From Scandinavium goeteborgense (GTDB taxonomy: Bacteria; Pseudomonadota; Gammaproteobacteria; Enterobacterales; Enterobacteriaceae), in assembly GCF_003935895.2 (NCBI RefSeq), contig NZ_CP054058.1:1426001-1490000 (forward strand): 64,000 nt of DNA. The letters are read 5' to 3'. Below are positions 50,292-58,401 of the stretch, one piece after another. A program made the translations under genes and the position numbers. The notes below the pieces were generated by a model, which was not told the origin of the DNA, made no database searches, and saw only the letters and a list, made by a program, of their open reading frames with translations. Numbering within the stretch: position 1 is the stretch's first letter; each line of letters opens with the position of its first letter.

Positions 50292-50783
50292 TCATTTTTG
50301 CTGCGGGGCTGGCTTCATCCACGCATCATCATATTTGATATTTCCTTTAACGTAATTCCATTCAATCCCTCTGAACCTGAGCCCTACTACTTCATGCATG
50401 TTAGGCGAAGAACTCCCCGGATAATAAACATGTGTGAAATCCACAGAGGAAATCACTACGCTTTCGAGCGTAATGGTAAAGGTTTCAACTTCGATACCCG
50501 CTTCTACAATCTCAAAATATCTAATTACCGCTTTTTGTAAGCGTTTAGATTCGCATACCGCAATCGCAAGATAAGGACTGACTTTATCCAATTGCTTATG
50601 CAGTATCACCGGATTGTGTTGCCGGGCCCCGGTCATGTTTCCAGTATGGCTATCAACGCTTTGTCTGACCCCGTAGCTGCTGTTCATTACTTCTATCGCA
50701 CCTTCGCGGCCTGGGATAATACAATGACCAGGAACCAGTACTCCATTTTCATCATAAAGAAATAAATAAGCGGGTAATGACAT
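50292..50783 (-). CDS. Hcp-family type VI secretion tube protein, copy 1
   Basis: Hcp of 163 residues, the hexameric ring protein of the T6SS tube that can also carry small cargo. Family marks are MSLPAYLFLYDENG, GREGAIEV, HTGNMTGARQHNP and an Hcp1-type core with FRGIEWNYV near the end. No other T6SS structural gene is in the window, so it is an auxiliary hcp. It starts two bases after the immunity stop codon. It is 97 percent identical at the protein level (4 of 163 residues differ) to copy 2, whereas the genes beside it have diverged more. Confidence 0.92.
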   Translation of the reverse strand: MSLPAYLFLYDENGVLVPGHCIIPGREGAIEVMNSSYGVRQSVDSHTGNMTGARQHNPVILHKQLDKVSPYLAIAVCESKRLQKAVIRYFEIVEAGIEVETFTITLESVVISSVDFTHVYYPGSSSPNMHEVVGLRFRGIEWNYVKGNIKYDDAWMKPAPQQK

Positions 50784-50785
50784 TG

Positions 50786-51406
50786 TTATAGATCCTCTTT
50801 GTTATCAGTGAAGTGTAAGTGAGAATGTTTCTTTCCGTTTAATATATATGTGAAAATATAACGGTAACCTGTCTTTAAATTTAATTTAATGCAGGAGTTA
50901 GGATAGGTTAGGTTTAAATTTTCACCTGATTTTATTATTTTATACTGCCCACTTTCGGCAGACTCAACTCTGTAATAATTAAGTGTGTCGCTTTTGTTTA
51001 CACTAAAGCAAATTACATCATCATGTATAAACACTCCACGCTCTGTAGTAGAGATATAATCCCCAAGGTTTGTTAATTGACCATTGTTATCAATGAAAAA
51101 CTCATGTACAAAGTTCTTTCCATTTAGACCATAGGAAATGACATAACTATGCCCATATTTCCATTGAATGTTTATACAACTGCCAGGGTAAAAAAGATGT
51201 AGTTTTACATTGCCAGAAGAATCTAAAAAAATAATGTCATCATTATTTGTAGTGGTGATGTTGTAATAGTTTAATTCATCCTTATTATTGATACTAAAAC
51301 AAAGACTATCCCCATTAATTAAAGTGGGTTTTGTTTCAGGAGCTCTGGGGCCACCAGGGCAACCTACTAACATAATGACTAATGGTATATATACTAATAT
51401 TTTCAT
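50786..51406 (-). CDS. Putative T6SS immunity lipoprotein with two repeated domains, copy 1
   Basis: Predicted periplasmic lipoprotein of 206 residues, with signal and lipobox LVGC (Cys16) followed by PGG. It has two related domains of about 85 residues: A (about 30-115; SLCFSINNKDELNYY ... HEFFIDNNGQLTNLG) and B (about 125-206; VICFSVNKSDTLNYY ... LHFTDNKEDL). The second cassette copy has only one domain. Low GC, 4-bp overlap with the putative effector gene and its place between effector and Hcp suggest an immunity protein that protects the periplasm of the producer. The role is inferred, not shown. Confidence 0.75.
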   Translation of the reverse strand: MKILVYIPLVIMLVGCPGGPRAPETKPTLINGDSLCFSINNKDELNYYNITTTNNDDIIFLDSSGNVKLHLFYPGSCINIQWKYGHSYVISYGLNGKNFVHEFFIDNNGQLTNLGDYISTTERGVFIHDDVICFSVNKSDTLNYYRVESAESGQYKIIKSGENLNLTYPNSCIKLNLKTGYRYIFTYILNGKKHSHLHFTDNKEDL

Positions 51407-51960
51407 CCAGGAAATCCTTTTAATACGGATTTGTATTTTTGAATGAGTAAATGTATAGATTGCTCAGGCGTGTAGTCCCGATACTCGTATAATGAATTAT
51501 CATTAAAGCCATGTTGTAGCAGTAGCCAATAATCACTCACAATACTGGCTTGTTGCTCAAGACCATAGTGCAGCAAATCTGCCTTATCTAAACTGTAACT
51601 GTAATCGGCAAAACGAGAAAATAAGCCTCTGGTTCTTACAAACATACCTTTTTGGTTTTGCCATACGTGCATCATTTCATGCATGAAGATATGTTTCTTC
51701 TTAGGATTATGTTCTAATGAAAAATCAGGTGAATACGTTTCCTCTCTAAACCACATTTCACCGTCAGGACTCATAGCTACGGTGATAGGTTGTAGATTAA
51801 AGGGAAGATAGCTTTCTCTGTGTACCCACACACGAGAGTATTTAATGCTGTAGCCATATAACGTCTTCGCCAATGCTATTTCACCAATGGTGAGTTGTCG
51901 GATCCCTCCGGGGCCTATACGTGTTCCTGATGTGGGATCTATTGTTTCATTAACTGGCAT
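51403..51960 (-). CDS. Putative T6SS metallopeptidase-like effector, copy 1
   Basis: Protein of 185 residues without signal peptide or membrane helix. It carries HEMMH at 94-98, a zinc-peptidase HExxH motif, and a plausible third ligand at E135 (GLEQQASIVSDYW), as in gluzincin-like and DUF4157-like families. Other conserved parts include VWVHRESYLPFNLQP and EETYSPDFSLE. It is the first gene of a three-gene set with a lipoprotein and an Hcp, and overlaps the lipoprotein gene by four bases. The likely role is a toxin loaded on Hcp and acting in the periplasm, since the presumed immunity protein is exported. The target is unknown. Confidence 0.72.
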   Translation of the reverse strand: MPVNETIDPTSGTRIGPGGIRQLTIGEIALAKTLYGYSIKYSRVWVHRESYLPFNLQPITVAMSPDGEMWFREETYSPDFSLEHNPKKKHIFMHEMMHVWQNQKGMFVRTRGLFSRFADYSYSLDKADLLHYGLEQQASIVSDYWLLLQHGFNDNSLYEYRDYTPEQSIHLLIQKYKSVLKGFPG

Positions 51961-52164
51961 AAAAAACCCTGACTCCCTGGTGGTTTATGTTTTGAAGCCT
52001 ACTCCCTATTAATTAAAAGAGAAATTATTTTTTCTGTGAATGAGTTTAATGCCAAAGAGTGACGTTAGTGGTTTAACTAATAAGTATCGACATGCTGAAG
52101 GTTATTTTTAGTGGAAATGGCAGGTTTATAGTATTGTCTTTTTTATTATGTGTTCCCTTAATTA

Positions 52165-52243
52165 TTATTCCTCTGTCACTGCTTAGTGCGGCTGCTCGAG
52201 GATCATCGTTTGCGTCTGACTCGGCTGACACTCGTCTCGCGAA
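52165..52243 (-). pseudogene. 3' remnant of the MscS-type channel gene at the duplication joint
   Basis: These 79 bases match 54144-54223, the end of the intact channel gene, including its stop codon, with scattered changes and one deletion. It is an unexpressed piece carried by the tandem duplication and stops abruptly at the CTCGCGAA joint. Confidence 0.9.
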
Positions 52244-52411
52244 TAGCAATATCTGTATTGAAATCACCGAAAGCGTGCTGATACAGGACATGCAGCCATC
52301 GGCAAAATACTGAGCTACTTCCGCCGCCCGGCAGAGTTCTCAGACTTCCGTTGCGAAGCGGGTGAGTTTTACTATCAGCCTGGCGATGAGCGGAAGGAAG
52401 AGCCGGTTTAA
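52236..52411 (+). pseudogene. Remnant of the phosphodiesterase copy B 3' end
   Basis: Matches 49735-50184 of the intact gene but has lost 273 bases between two short repeats (CTATTTGCGCCGCC and CTACTTCCGCCGCC) plus one base near 52293, which shifts the frame. The tail encoding DERKEEPV and its stop at 52409-52411 is preserved. A 73-codon chimeric frame across the joint (52092-52313) is a by-product and is not a gene I can support. Confidence 0.9.
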
Positions 52412-52518
52412 CGTCCTGGGCAAAGTAGAGAAAGAAAAGCGGCGTTGTAAGAGTCAGCATCATCGAGAGCTGGCTCTTACTGGCGAATGATCCGGAAGCA
52501 AATTTATCTCCTTACCGA

Positions 52519-53010
52519 TCATTTTTGCTGCGGGGCTGGCTTCATCCACGCATCATCGTATTTAATATTTCCTCTAACGTAATTCCATTCAATCCCTCTG
52601 AACCTCAGTCCTACCACTTCATGCATGTTAGGCGAGGAACTCCCCGGATAATAAACATGTGTGAAATCCACAGAGGAAATCACCACGCTTTCGAGCGTGA
52701 TGGTAAAGGTTTCAACTTCAACGCCGGCTTCTACAATCTCAAAATATTTAATCACCGCTTTTTGTAAGCGTTTAGATTCGCATACCGCAATCGCCAGATA
52801 AGGACTGACTTTATCCAATTGCTTATGCAGTATCACCGGATTGTGTTGCCGGGTCCCGGTCATGTTTCCAGTATGGCTATCAACGCTTTGTCTGACCCCG
52901 TAGCTACTGTTCATGACCTCAATAGCACCTTCGCGGCCTGGGATAATACAATGACCAGGAACCAGTACTCCATTTTCATCATAAAGAAATAAATAAGCGG
53001 GTAATGACAT
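52519..53010 (-). CDS. Hcp-family type VI secretion tube protein, copy 2
   Basis: 163 residues, differing from copy 1 at only four positions (A/T in the GxRQHNP segment, R/K and I/V in VIKYFEIVEAGVEV, K/R near the C-terminus). Its start codon overlaps the immunity 2 stop codon by one base (TAATG). Interpretation is as for copy 1. Near identity against diverged neighbours suggests gene conversion or selection on the tube contacts. Confidence 0.92.
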   Translation of the reverse strand: MSLPAYLFLYDENGVLVPGHCIIPGREGAIEVMNSSYGVRQSVDSHTGNMTGTRQHNPVILHKQLDKVSPYLAIAVCESKRLQKAVIKYFEIVEAGVEVETFTITLESVVISSVDFTHVYYPGSSSPNMHEVVGLRFRGIEWNYVRGNIKYDDAWMKPAPQQK

Positions 53011-53357
53011 TACAGACCTCCTAAATGTGTCAGTCGACCATTATTATCAATAAAAAACTCATGAATATAATCATTGCCATTAAGGCCATAGGAAAGGGTA
53101 TAAGAATAGCCATAATGCCATTTGAAAATAATACAGTTATCAGGATAAGATTGATGTAAGTCTTCATTATACTCAACTACACTATCATCGATATTTTCAC
53201 TTGATTCGATGCGGTAGTAACTCAACACATCTTTCTTATCCACGCTAAAGCAAAGGTGATTGCCCTCAATAAACGTAGATCTCGTATGGGGACCAGGTTT
53301 TCCACCGGGACAACCTGTTAATAGTAATATAAAAGGGATAGCAATGAATGTTTTCAT
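53010..53357 (-). CDS. Putative T6SS immunity lipoprotein, single-domain, copy 2
   Basis: Lipoprotein of 115 residues with lipobox LTGC (Cys16) and PGG after it. One domain only. Its first half (HLCFSVDKKDVLSYYRIES) is closest to domain B of copy 1; its second half (SYGLNG, HEFFIDNNGRLTHLG) is closest to domain A. It overlaps putative effector 2 by four bases and Hcp 2 by one. Presumed to neutralise putative effector 2 in the periplasm. Confidence 0.75.
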   Translation of the reverse strand: MKTFIAIPFILLLTGCPGGKPGPHTRSTFIEGNHLCFSVDKKDVLSYYRIESSENIDDSVVEYNEDLHQSYPDNCIIFKWHYGYSYTLSYGLNGNDYIHEFFIDNNGRLTHLGGL

Positions 53358-53914
53358 CCTGGAAATCCATTTAGCACTGATTTATATTTTCCTATAAGTG
53401 AATAAATTGATTTATTTGGGTTGAAATCACGATATTCATATAAGTTGCTGTTCCTTGCGAAACCGTGATGTAACAATAACCAATAATCACTCACGATTGA
53501 TGCTTGCTGCTCTAAACCATAGTGAAGCAAATCAGCTTTATCTAAGCTATAGCTGTAATCGGAAATACGAGAGAATAGCCCTCGGGTTCTGACAAACATG
53601 CCTTTTTGGGTTTGCCACACGTGCATCATTTCATGCATGAATCTGTGTTTATTTATTAGTTCCGGTTCTAATGAAAAATCGGGTGAATACGTTTCCTCTC
53701 TAAACCACATCTCACCGTTAGGGCTCATCGTCACATTTATGGGTTGTAGGTTAAAGGGAAGATAGCTTTCTCTGTGTACCCACACACGATAGTATTTAAT
53801 GCTGTTGCCATACAACGTCTTCGCCAACGCTATTTCACCAATGGTGAGTAGCCTCAAGCCTCCGGGAATGATAATTGTACCCGACGTAGGCTTGATAAAT
53901 TCATTAACTGGCAT
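53354..53914 (-). CDS. Putative T6SS metallopeptidase-like effector, copy 2
   Basis: 186 residues, roughly 80 percent identical to copy 1, with the HEMMH motif and the EQQASIVSDYW segment unchanged. Differences cluster at the N-terminus (FIKPTSGTIIIPGGLRLL), around the LEPELINKH loop just before HEMMH, and in the C-terminal 35 residues. The ATG at 53914 aligns with copy 1 and is preferred to one 18 bases upstream, which exists only in this copy. Confidence 0.72.
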   Translation of the reverse strand: MPVNEFIKPTSGTIIIPGGLRLLTIGEIALAKTLYGNSIKYYRVWVHRESYLPFNLQPINVTMSPNGEMWFREETYSPDFSLEPELINKHRFMHEMMHVWQTQKGMFVRTRGLFSRISDYSYSLDKADLLHYGLEQQASIVSDYWLLLHHGFARNSNLYEYRDFNPNKSIYSLIGKYKSVLNGFPG

Positions 53915-54117
53915 AAAAACCCCTGATTCCATGGTGGTTTATTTTTGAAGCGTACTCCTTAGTAATTAAAAGAGAAATTATTTTTTCTGTGAATGATTTT
54001 AATGCCAAAGTGTGACGTTAGCTGTTTAACTAATAAAGTGTCGACAGGCTGAAGATTATTTTTAGAGGGAGTGGCAGGTTTATAGGATTATATTTATCAT
54101 GGGTTCCATTAATAATT

Positions 54118-54139
54118 AAGGGCCACCGCGGTGGCCCTT
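54118..54139. terminator. Palindromic terminator after the MscS-type channel gene
   Basis: AAGGGCCACCG is followed directly by its reverse complement, a 22-bp perfect palindrome; the plus side has a five-T run. It lies just past the stop codon of the minus-strand channel gene. The equivalent place in duplication copy 1 (about 52158) has lost it. Confidence 0.7.
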
Positions 54140-54143
54140 TTTA

Positions 54144-56561
54144 TTATTCCTCGGTCACCGCTTTGTGCGGCTGCTCGAGGATCATCGTTTGCGTCTGACT
54201 CAGGCTGACACCCGCCTCGCGAAGCATTTTGAGGATTTCGTATAACAGGTCGCTGCGCGTTGAGCTGACCATGCGCGGGCTGTTCACATAACCTGTCACG
54301 CTCAACACAATGCCGTTAGGTCCGAGCTCTTTAAAGCTGACCGACGGTGCCGGTGCGTCCAGAATGGATTCATGCAGGGTATAAGCCATCAGTAACAGGT
54401 TGCGCACCTGTTCAGGATCGATATCCAGTGGGAAGGTCAGGGCGATGGTCGCCACTCCCTGTGCGTTCCCCATGGTGGCGTTGCGCACGTTCTGAGAAAT
54501 AAGCTGCGAGTTCGGGACGATCACCGTCGATTTGTCGCTCAACTGGATTTCCGTCGCGCGGACGTTGATACGACGAATATCCCCCTCCACGCCGCTAATA
54601 CTCACCAAATCGCCCACTTTGACCGGGCGTTCAGTCAGCAAGATGAGGCCGGAGATAAAGTTCTTCACAATCTCCTGTAGACCAAAACCGATACCCACCG
54701 ACAGGGCGCTGACAATCCACGCCAGTTTGTTCCATTCGATGCCGAGCATCGAAAGCGTCAGCATGATGATCAGGACGTAACCGACGTTCGTGAATAGCGT
54801 GACAAGCGATGCACGCAGACCGCGGTCCATCATAGTTTTTGGCAGGAAATCGTTATCAAGCCAGCGACGGGTGGAGCGCAATATGTACCAGCCGACGACC
54901 AGACACAGGAAGGCATTCATGGCATGCGCCGGGATAATACTGATCCCACCGATACCTTCCCCGCCCCAGATATCCACGATTTTTTTCAGCAACTCTACTG
55001 GCGTGGTGGTGCCGAAAGTCCCGTTGAGTAGGGCAATGGCTGCCATCAGCAACAGCGAGGTTTTACCGACGGCCGAGAACAGCGTTGCTGCGAGGGACAG
55101 ATGGCGATCGTTAAGGCTCAGCGTACTTTTGAGTATTTTGCCGCTTTGGGTGGAAGGCGAGAAAACGCACTCACAGAGATCGACCACGAAGTGAATCAAC
55201 AGATACAAGCAGCTGACGACCAGACCAATCCACAGCAGCTCGAAGGTAACAAAGCGAGCCAGCGGGATATAACCAATCAGCAGCGCACCCAGAATGACCA
55301 CTGCCGTCAGGCTTATCACCAGATGAATCAGGCCGGCAATCGTGGAGCGCGCTTCCGTTTGCTCGCCATCGGCCCGCATTTTGCGGCGCATACGGTTAAC
55401 GCGTACCGGCGCTATCAGGCAGTTCAGCGCGACCAGCAAGGCCGACAACCCGTTGCCAAACAGGGTGGCGGCAATACTGGTCCCGACAAGGGCGTTGAGC
55501 TGCTCTAGAGTGCCAAAGATAAAGATAAACGTGGCCAGCAGTGCAGGAAACGAGCCGAGTGTTTTTGCCAGCGAATCGGCAATGCCCGGCAAACGCCAGG
55601 AAGGATGGCTGTTAGAGAGTAAGGCTATCCCAAGCCCGGCGATGATCGCCGAGAAATAGGTGAGCTCAACGAGCTGATCGGCAAACTCCAGCACTGGCTG
55701 CGAGGTATCCGGTAACCGCGTGAAGATATGACACAGCAGCTGCATACTGATACCCAGCGTGAACATCGTGCTGAGTGTGGTGAAACAGGCGAGAAAACTG
55801 CGACGGAAACGCCCCTGCGGTAACCAGCGGGGGAGCATCCAGCCGACGGGTTTATCCAGTGCCATGCGTCCGAACAGACCAATAATCAGCGCCAGTAGCA
55901 GACAGAAACCTGAGCCAAAACGCCATTCATCGCTCCAGGCCTGATCCCAGGCATCGCTAACCTGTAAGCCAAAATCTTCAAAGCGCGCGGTATCTTTCTC
56001 AGTGGGATTGATAAGCGGTGCCCAAAACTTCTCGCCCAGAATACTGCCCGTATTCAGCGCAATTTGCGTTTTCAGCGCATCGCGGCGTAAGCCAAAGATT
56101 TGCGCGGACAAGTTTTGCGCCCCCACGCCGATGGCTTTGGTTTGCTCAATCTGAGTGGTGAGAAGGGTCTTACTATTATTGAGCTGTTTACGCTGGCTAA
56201 CGACCTGCGGGGTTTCCGTCAGGGTGCCTGGCGCAGGCGGCGGGCCGAGAACATCAAGCTGAGCCTGAACCTGTGCCAGCTGAGGCGCCAGCGCCACACC
56301 GAGCTTATCGGCGTCGCTAACAAGCTTCTGCGCTTCATCGTTCAGGGTAGTGAATTGTTTATCCGCTTTCGCGGCAGACACTTGCTGCTTCAGGGTATCC
56401 AGGCGTTTTTGCAGCGCGGGAAGCGCGAGGTTGGCATTAACCTTAACAGGTTGCTCCACGTCGGTTTGCGCGGGGCTGTCATCCGCCTGAGACAGAAAAG
56501 GTGTGATCATCAAGCATGACAACAATGCCAGTAGCAGCGGCACTTTTAACATTTTTCGCAT
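54144..56561 (-). CDS. Large MscS-type mechanosensitive channel with DUF3772-like N-terminal domain
   Basis: Inner-membrane protein of about 805 residues (813 from a GTG at 56585). A signal peptide (ending near FLSQA) is followed by a periplasmic coiled-coil region (about 40-200), then roughly ten membrane helices. The MscS core has GIGFGLQEIVKNFISGLILL (pore helix and beta domain start) and VGDLVSISGVEGDIRRINVRATEIQLSDK, family signatures. It is shorter than MscK and MscM (about 1,100 residues) and longer than YbiO, fitting the DUF3772 subgroup. It likely releases solutes on hypo-osmotic shock. The ATG at 56561 is chosen; the ribosome site is weak for both starts. Confidence 0.88.
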   Translation of the reverse strand: MRKMLKVPLLLALLSCLMITPFLSQADDSPAQTDVEQPVKVNANLALPALQKRLDTLKQQVSAAKADKQFTTLNDEAQKLVSDADKLGVALAPQLAQVQAQLDVLGPPPAPGTLTETPQVVSQRKQLNNSKTLLTTQIEQTKAIGVGAQNLSAQIFGLRRDALKTQIALNTGSILGEKFWAPLINPTEKDTARFEDFGLQVSDAWDQAWSDEWRFGSGFCLLLALIIGLFGRMALDKPVGWMLPRWLPQGRFRRSFLACFTTLSTMFTLGISMQLLCHIFTRLPDTSQPVLEFADQLVELTYFSAIIAGLGIALLSNSHPSWRLPGIADSLAKTLGSFPALLATFIFIFGTLEQLNALVGTSIAATLFGNGLSALLVALNCLIAPVRVNRMRRKMRADGEQTEARSTIAGLIHLVISLTAVVILGALLIGYIPLARFVTFELLWIGLVVSCLYLLIHFVVDLCECVFSPSTQSGKILKSTLSLNDRHLSLAATLFSAVGKTSLLLMAAIALLNGTFGTTTPVELLKKIVDIWGGEGIGGISIIPAHAMNAFLCLVVGWYILRSTRRWLDNDFLPKTMMDRGLRASLVTLFTNVGYVLIIMLTLSMLGIEWNKLAWIVSALSVGIGFGLQEIVKNFISGLILLTERPVKVGDLVSISGVEGDIRRINVRATEIQLSDKSTVIVPNSQLISQNVRNATMGNAQGVATIALTFPLDIDPEQVRNLLLMAYTLHESILDAPAPSVSFKELGPNGIVLSVTGYVNSPRMVSSTRSDLLYEILKMLREAGVSLSQTQTMILEQPHKAVTEE

Positions 56562-56722
56562 AGAAGGATGTACCTGAAATTTCACTCAACAAGGGACCTG
56601 GGTCTGATCGGCTAAGAATACCTGTTATTTGTGAAAATCCTATCAGGGAAATCTGTGTTAAATGGGGACGTGTCAGGGGGAAGGGGGTTGGCTACGGCAA
56701 GCAACTGCCCAGGTCGGGTAGA

Positions 56723-56743
56723 AAGGGGGCTCACTCGCCCCTT
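56723..56743 (-). terminator. Terminator after the orphan secreted protein gene
   Basis: AAGGGG / CCCCTT stem with a nine-base loop directly after the minus-strand gene ending at 56747. The T-run is short. Confidence 0.6.
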
Positions 56744-56746
56744 ATC

Positions 56747-57190
56747 TTAAAATTCTCTGGATAATGTGAGATATCCATTAAACCGAATGGAGCACTCATC
56801 TTCATTCATAAGGCTAGAGGCAATAAATACATCCTTTTTATTGCTCTTATTGATATACGTATATTTTGCTGTGAGAGCTTTTGTCTGATTCTCATAATAG
56901 CTAGAGAAATAATCACTTTCTTTTAATGTCAGCTCGCGGTTCTTAGCCTTGTCTGCGGTATAATCTTGTTTAGCCAGCGAATCAGCATAAAGTTTAGATA
57001 CAGGTGCGATATTGATAATTTCTACGGCTGTCTTCTCCTTCTGAACAGCAGAAGCGTCAATCTTTAAGTCTTTTTGTATTGCAGAAAACAAAGAGGATTC
57101 CATTGATGTGCCAACACTTTCACAGCCTGGTTGTGCATACGAAAGTTCAGGCATGCAAATTAAAGCAACTAAGCTAAATATTATTTTCAT
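56747..57190 (-). CDS. Orphan secreted protein next to a broken hcp
   Basis: Protein of 147 residues with a clear signal peptide (about 1-19, ending LSYA) and a mature part rich in Lys, Ser and Tyr. It has two cysteines (GCESV near the N-terminus, ECSIRF near the C-terminus) that may pair. I do not recognise the family. Its GAGGATTAAT ribosome site overlaps the stop of an Hcp fragment, and its GC is low, like the immunity genes at 51-53 kb. This suggests a leftover immunity protein whose effector has been lost (inference only). Confidence 0.65.
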   Translation of the reverse strand: MKIIFSLVALICMPELSYAQPGCESVGTSMESSLFSAIQKDLKIDASAVQKEKTAVEIINIAPVSKLYADSLAKQDYTADKAKNRELTLKESDYFSSYYENQTKALTAKYTYINKSNKKDVFIASSLMNEDECSIRFNGYLTLSREF

Positions 57191-57199
57191 ATTAATCCT

Positions 57200-57301
57200 C
57201 TACGACAATCTCAATAGACCTTCTTTTCCGTATATATTAACCGAACCTTTAACGTGATTTCCTGCATCATCGGTTAGCCACAGATAAACGGGTATCGCCA
57301 T
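57200..57301 (-). pseudogene. N-terminal stub of an hcp gene
   Basis: An AAGGAAT site and ATG open a 33-codon frame: MAIPVYLWLTDDAGNHVKGS, then VNIYGKEG. This is the normal N-terminus of Hcp (compare AYLFLYDENG and GREG in the copies above), but it ends after GKEGLLRLS. The remaining about 130 codons are missing and the next gene begins nine bases later. It is a deletion remnant of a third hcp locus. Confidence 0.85.
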
Positions 57302-57495
57302 TTCTAAATTCCTTCTTAATGAGTTCCGATGTTGAATGTTTATCGTACGCTTTAATAACCGGATAGTGTGAATGGTTTTTCTGAACAGTTTCTAAAGAAG
57401 TCGTCAGCACCGTTTACAAGGCTCCCCACTGACATTACTATCCTGTTGAGAAATTAATGGAATGTTAATCACAACCTATTGATTTTGATTTAAAT

Positions 57496-57573
57496 GACTC
57501 GGGGTGCCCTTCTTTGTGAAGGCTGAGAAATACCCGTACCACCTGATCTGGATAATGCCAGCGTAGGGAAGTC
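57496..57573 (+). ncRNA. TPP riboswitch (THI element) of thiMD
   Basis: The conserved thi-box elements ACTCGGGGTGCCC, GGCTGAGAAATACCC and ACCTGATCTGGATAATGCC with GCGTAGGGAA are all present in order, with the P3 arm at TTCTTTGTGAAGG. When bound by thiamine pyrophosphate it should block thiM expression. It is 48 bases before the thiM ATG, fitting control of translation as in E. coli thiM. Confidence 0.97.
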
Positions 57574-57621
57574 AGAGACCCTCGCAGGGTATCGCTTCTT
57601 ACCGACTGGCAGGAGCATACT

Positions 57622-58401
57622 ATGCAACCTGACCTGTTAAGTTCCGCGCAGCTCGCGCACATTTCACGTCTTTTTCGTAACCGTTCGCCGCTCGTTCACT
57701 GCATGACCAATGACGTAGTACAAACGTTCACCGCCAATGTTTTGCTGGCGCTGGGTGCCTCCCCGGCGATGGTGATTGATGCCCAGGAAGCCCCGCAGTT
57801 TGCCGCCCTTGCAGATGCGTTGCTGATTAATGTCGGCACGCTGACCCAGGAACGCGCGCACGCCATGCGCTTAGCCATCGACAGTGCCAATGCCAATAAC
57901 ACGCCCTGGACGCTGGACCCGGTGGCGGTGGGGGCGCTAAGTTTGCGGACGGAGTTTTGTCAGCAGCTGTTGGCGCTGCGTCCGGCGGCGATCCGCGGCA
58001 ATGCTTCTGAAATCATGGCGCTGGCGGGCATGAGCCACGGTGGGCGCGGGGTCGATACCACCGACACCGCCGCCGCTGCATTACCGGCAGCCGAGGCGCT
58101 GGCGCGTCAATATTCAACGCGGGTCGCGGTCACCGGTGAAGTGGATTACGTCACCGATGGGCGTCGCACGCTGATGATTCCCGGCGGCGATCCGTTAATG
58201 ACCCGGGTGGTCGGCACCGGCTGTGCGCTGTCAGCCGTGGTCGCCGGGTGCTGTGCGCTGCCGGGCGATGCCCTGGACAACGTGGCTGCCGCCTGCGCCA
58301 TGATGAAACGCGCGGGGCGTGCGGCAACTGAAAACAGCCGTGGGCCGGGCAGCTTTGTCGCCGCTTTCCTCGACGCGCTTTACGCGGAGGGGCAGCCATG
58401 A
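57622..58401 (+). CDS. thiM: Hydroxyethylthiazole kinase
   Basis: Salvage enzyme that phosphorylates 4-methyl-5-hydroxyethylthiazole for thiamine synthesis; 259 residues (E. coli 262). Ribokinase-like fold with [26 protein letters not shown] at the start and the anion-hole motif [15 protein letters not shown] near the end. GGCAGGAGC precedes the ATG. Controlled by the TPP riboswitch; overlaps thiD by four bases. Confidence 0.96.
   Translation: MQPDLLSSAQLAHISRLFRNRSPLVHCMTNDVVQTFTANVLLALGASPAMVIDAQEAPQFAALADALLINVGTLTQERAHAMRLAIDSANANNTPWTLDPVAVGALSLRTEFCQQLLALRPAAIRGNASEIMALAGMSHGGRGVDTTDTAAAALPAAEALARQYSTRVAVTGEVDYVTDGRRTLMIPGGDPLMTRVVGTGCALSAVVAGCCALPGDALDNVAAACAMMKRAGRAATENSRGPGSFVAAFLDALYAEGQP

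Larger units (their letters stand above)
49735..52243. repeat. Tandem duplication, copy 1 (phosphodiesterase 3' end to channel-gene 3' fragment)
   Basis: This about 2.5-kb unit runs from inside the copy B phosphodiesterase gene through Hcp 1, immunity 1, putative effector 1 and spacer to a 79-base fragment of the 3' end of the MscS-type channel gene. It is repeated at 52236-54223. It lacks the 22-bp terminator palindrome of copy 2 but carries an extra 273 bases in the immunity gene. Confidence 0.9.
52236..54223. repeat. Tandem duplication, copy 2
   Basis: About 2.0-kb second copy: broken phosphodiesterase 3' end, Hcp 2, immunity 2, putative effector 2, spacer, then into the intact channel gene. 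The junction with copy 1 is CTCGCGAA (52236-52243), present in both parents at 49735-49742 and 54216-54223. Sequence identity is highest over Hcp and phosphodiesterase-derived DNA and lowest over the immunity gene. Confidence 0.9.

Noticed and set aside
52092-52313. A 73-codon plus-strand frame with a hydrophobic start
   Set aside because: It crosses the tandem-duplication joint and its tail is phosphodiesterase remnant sequence; there is no good ribosome site, so it is a chance fusion.
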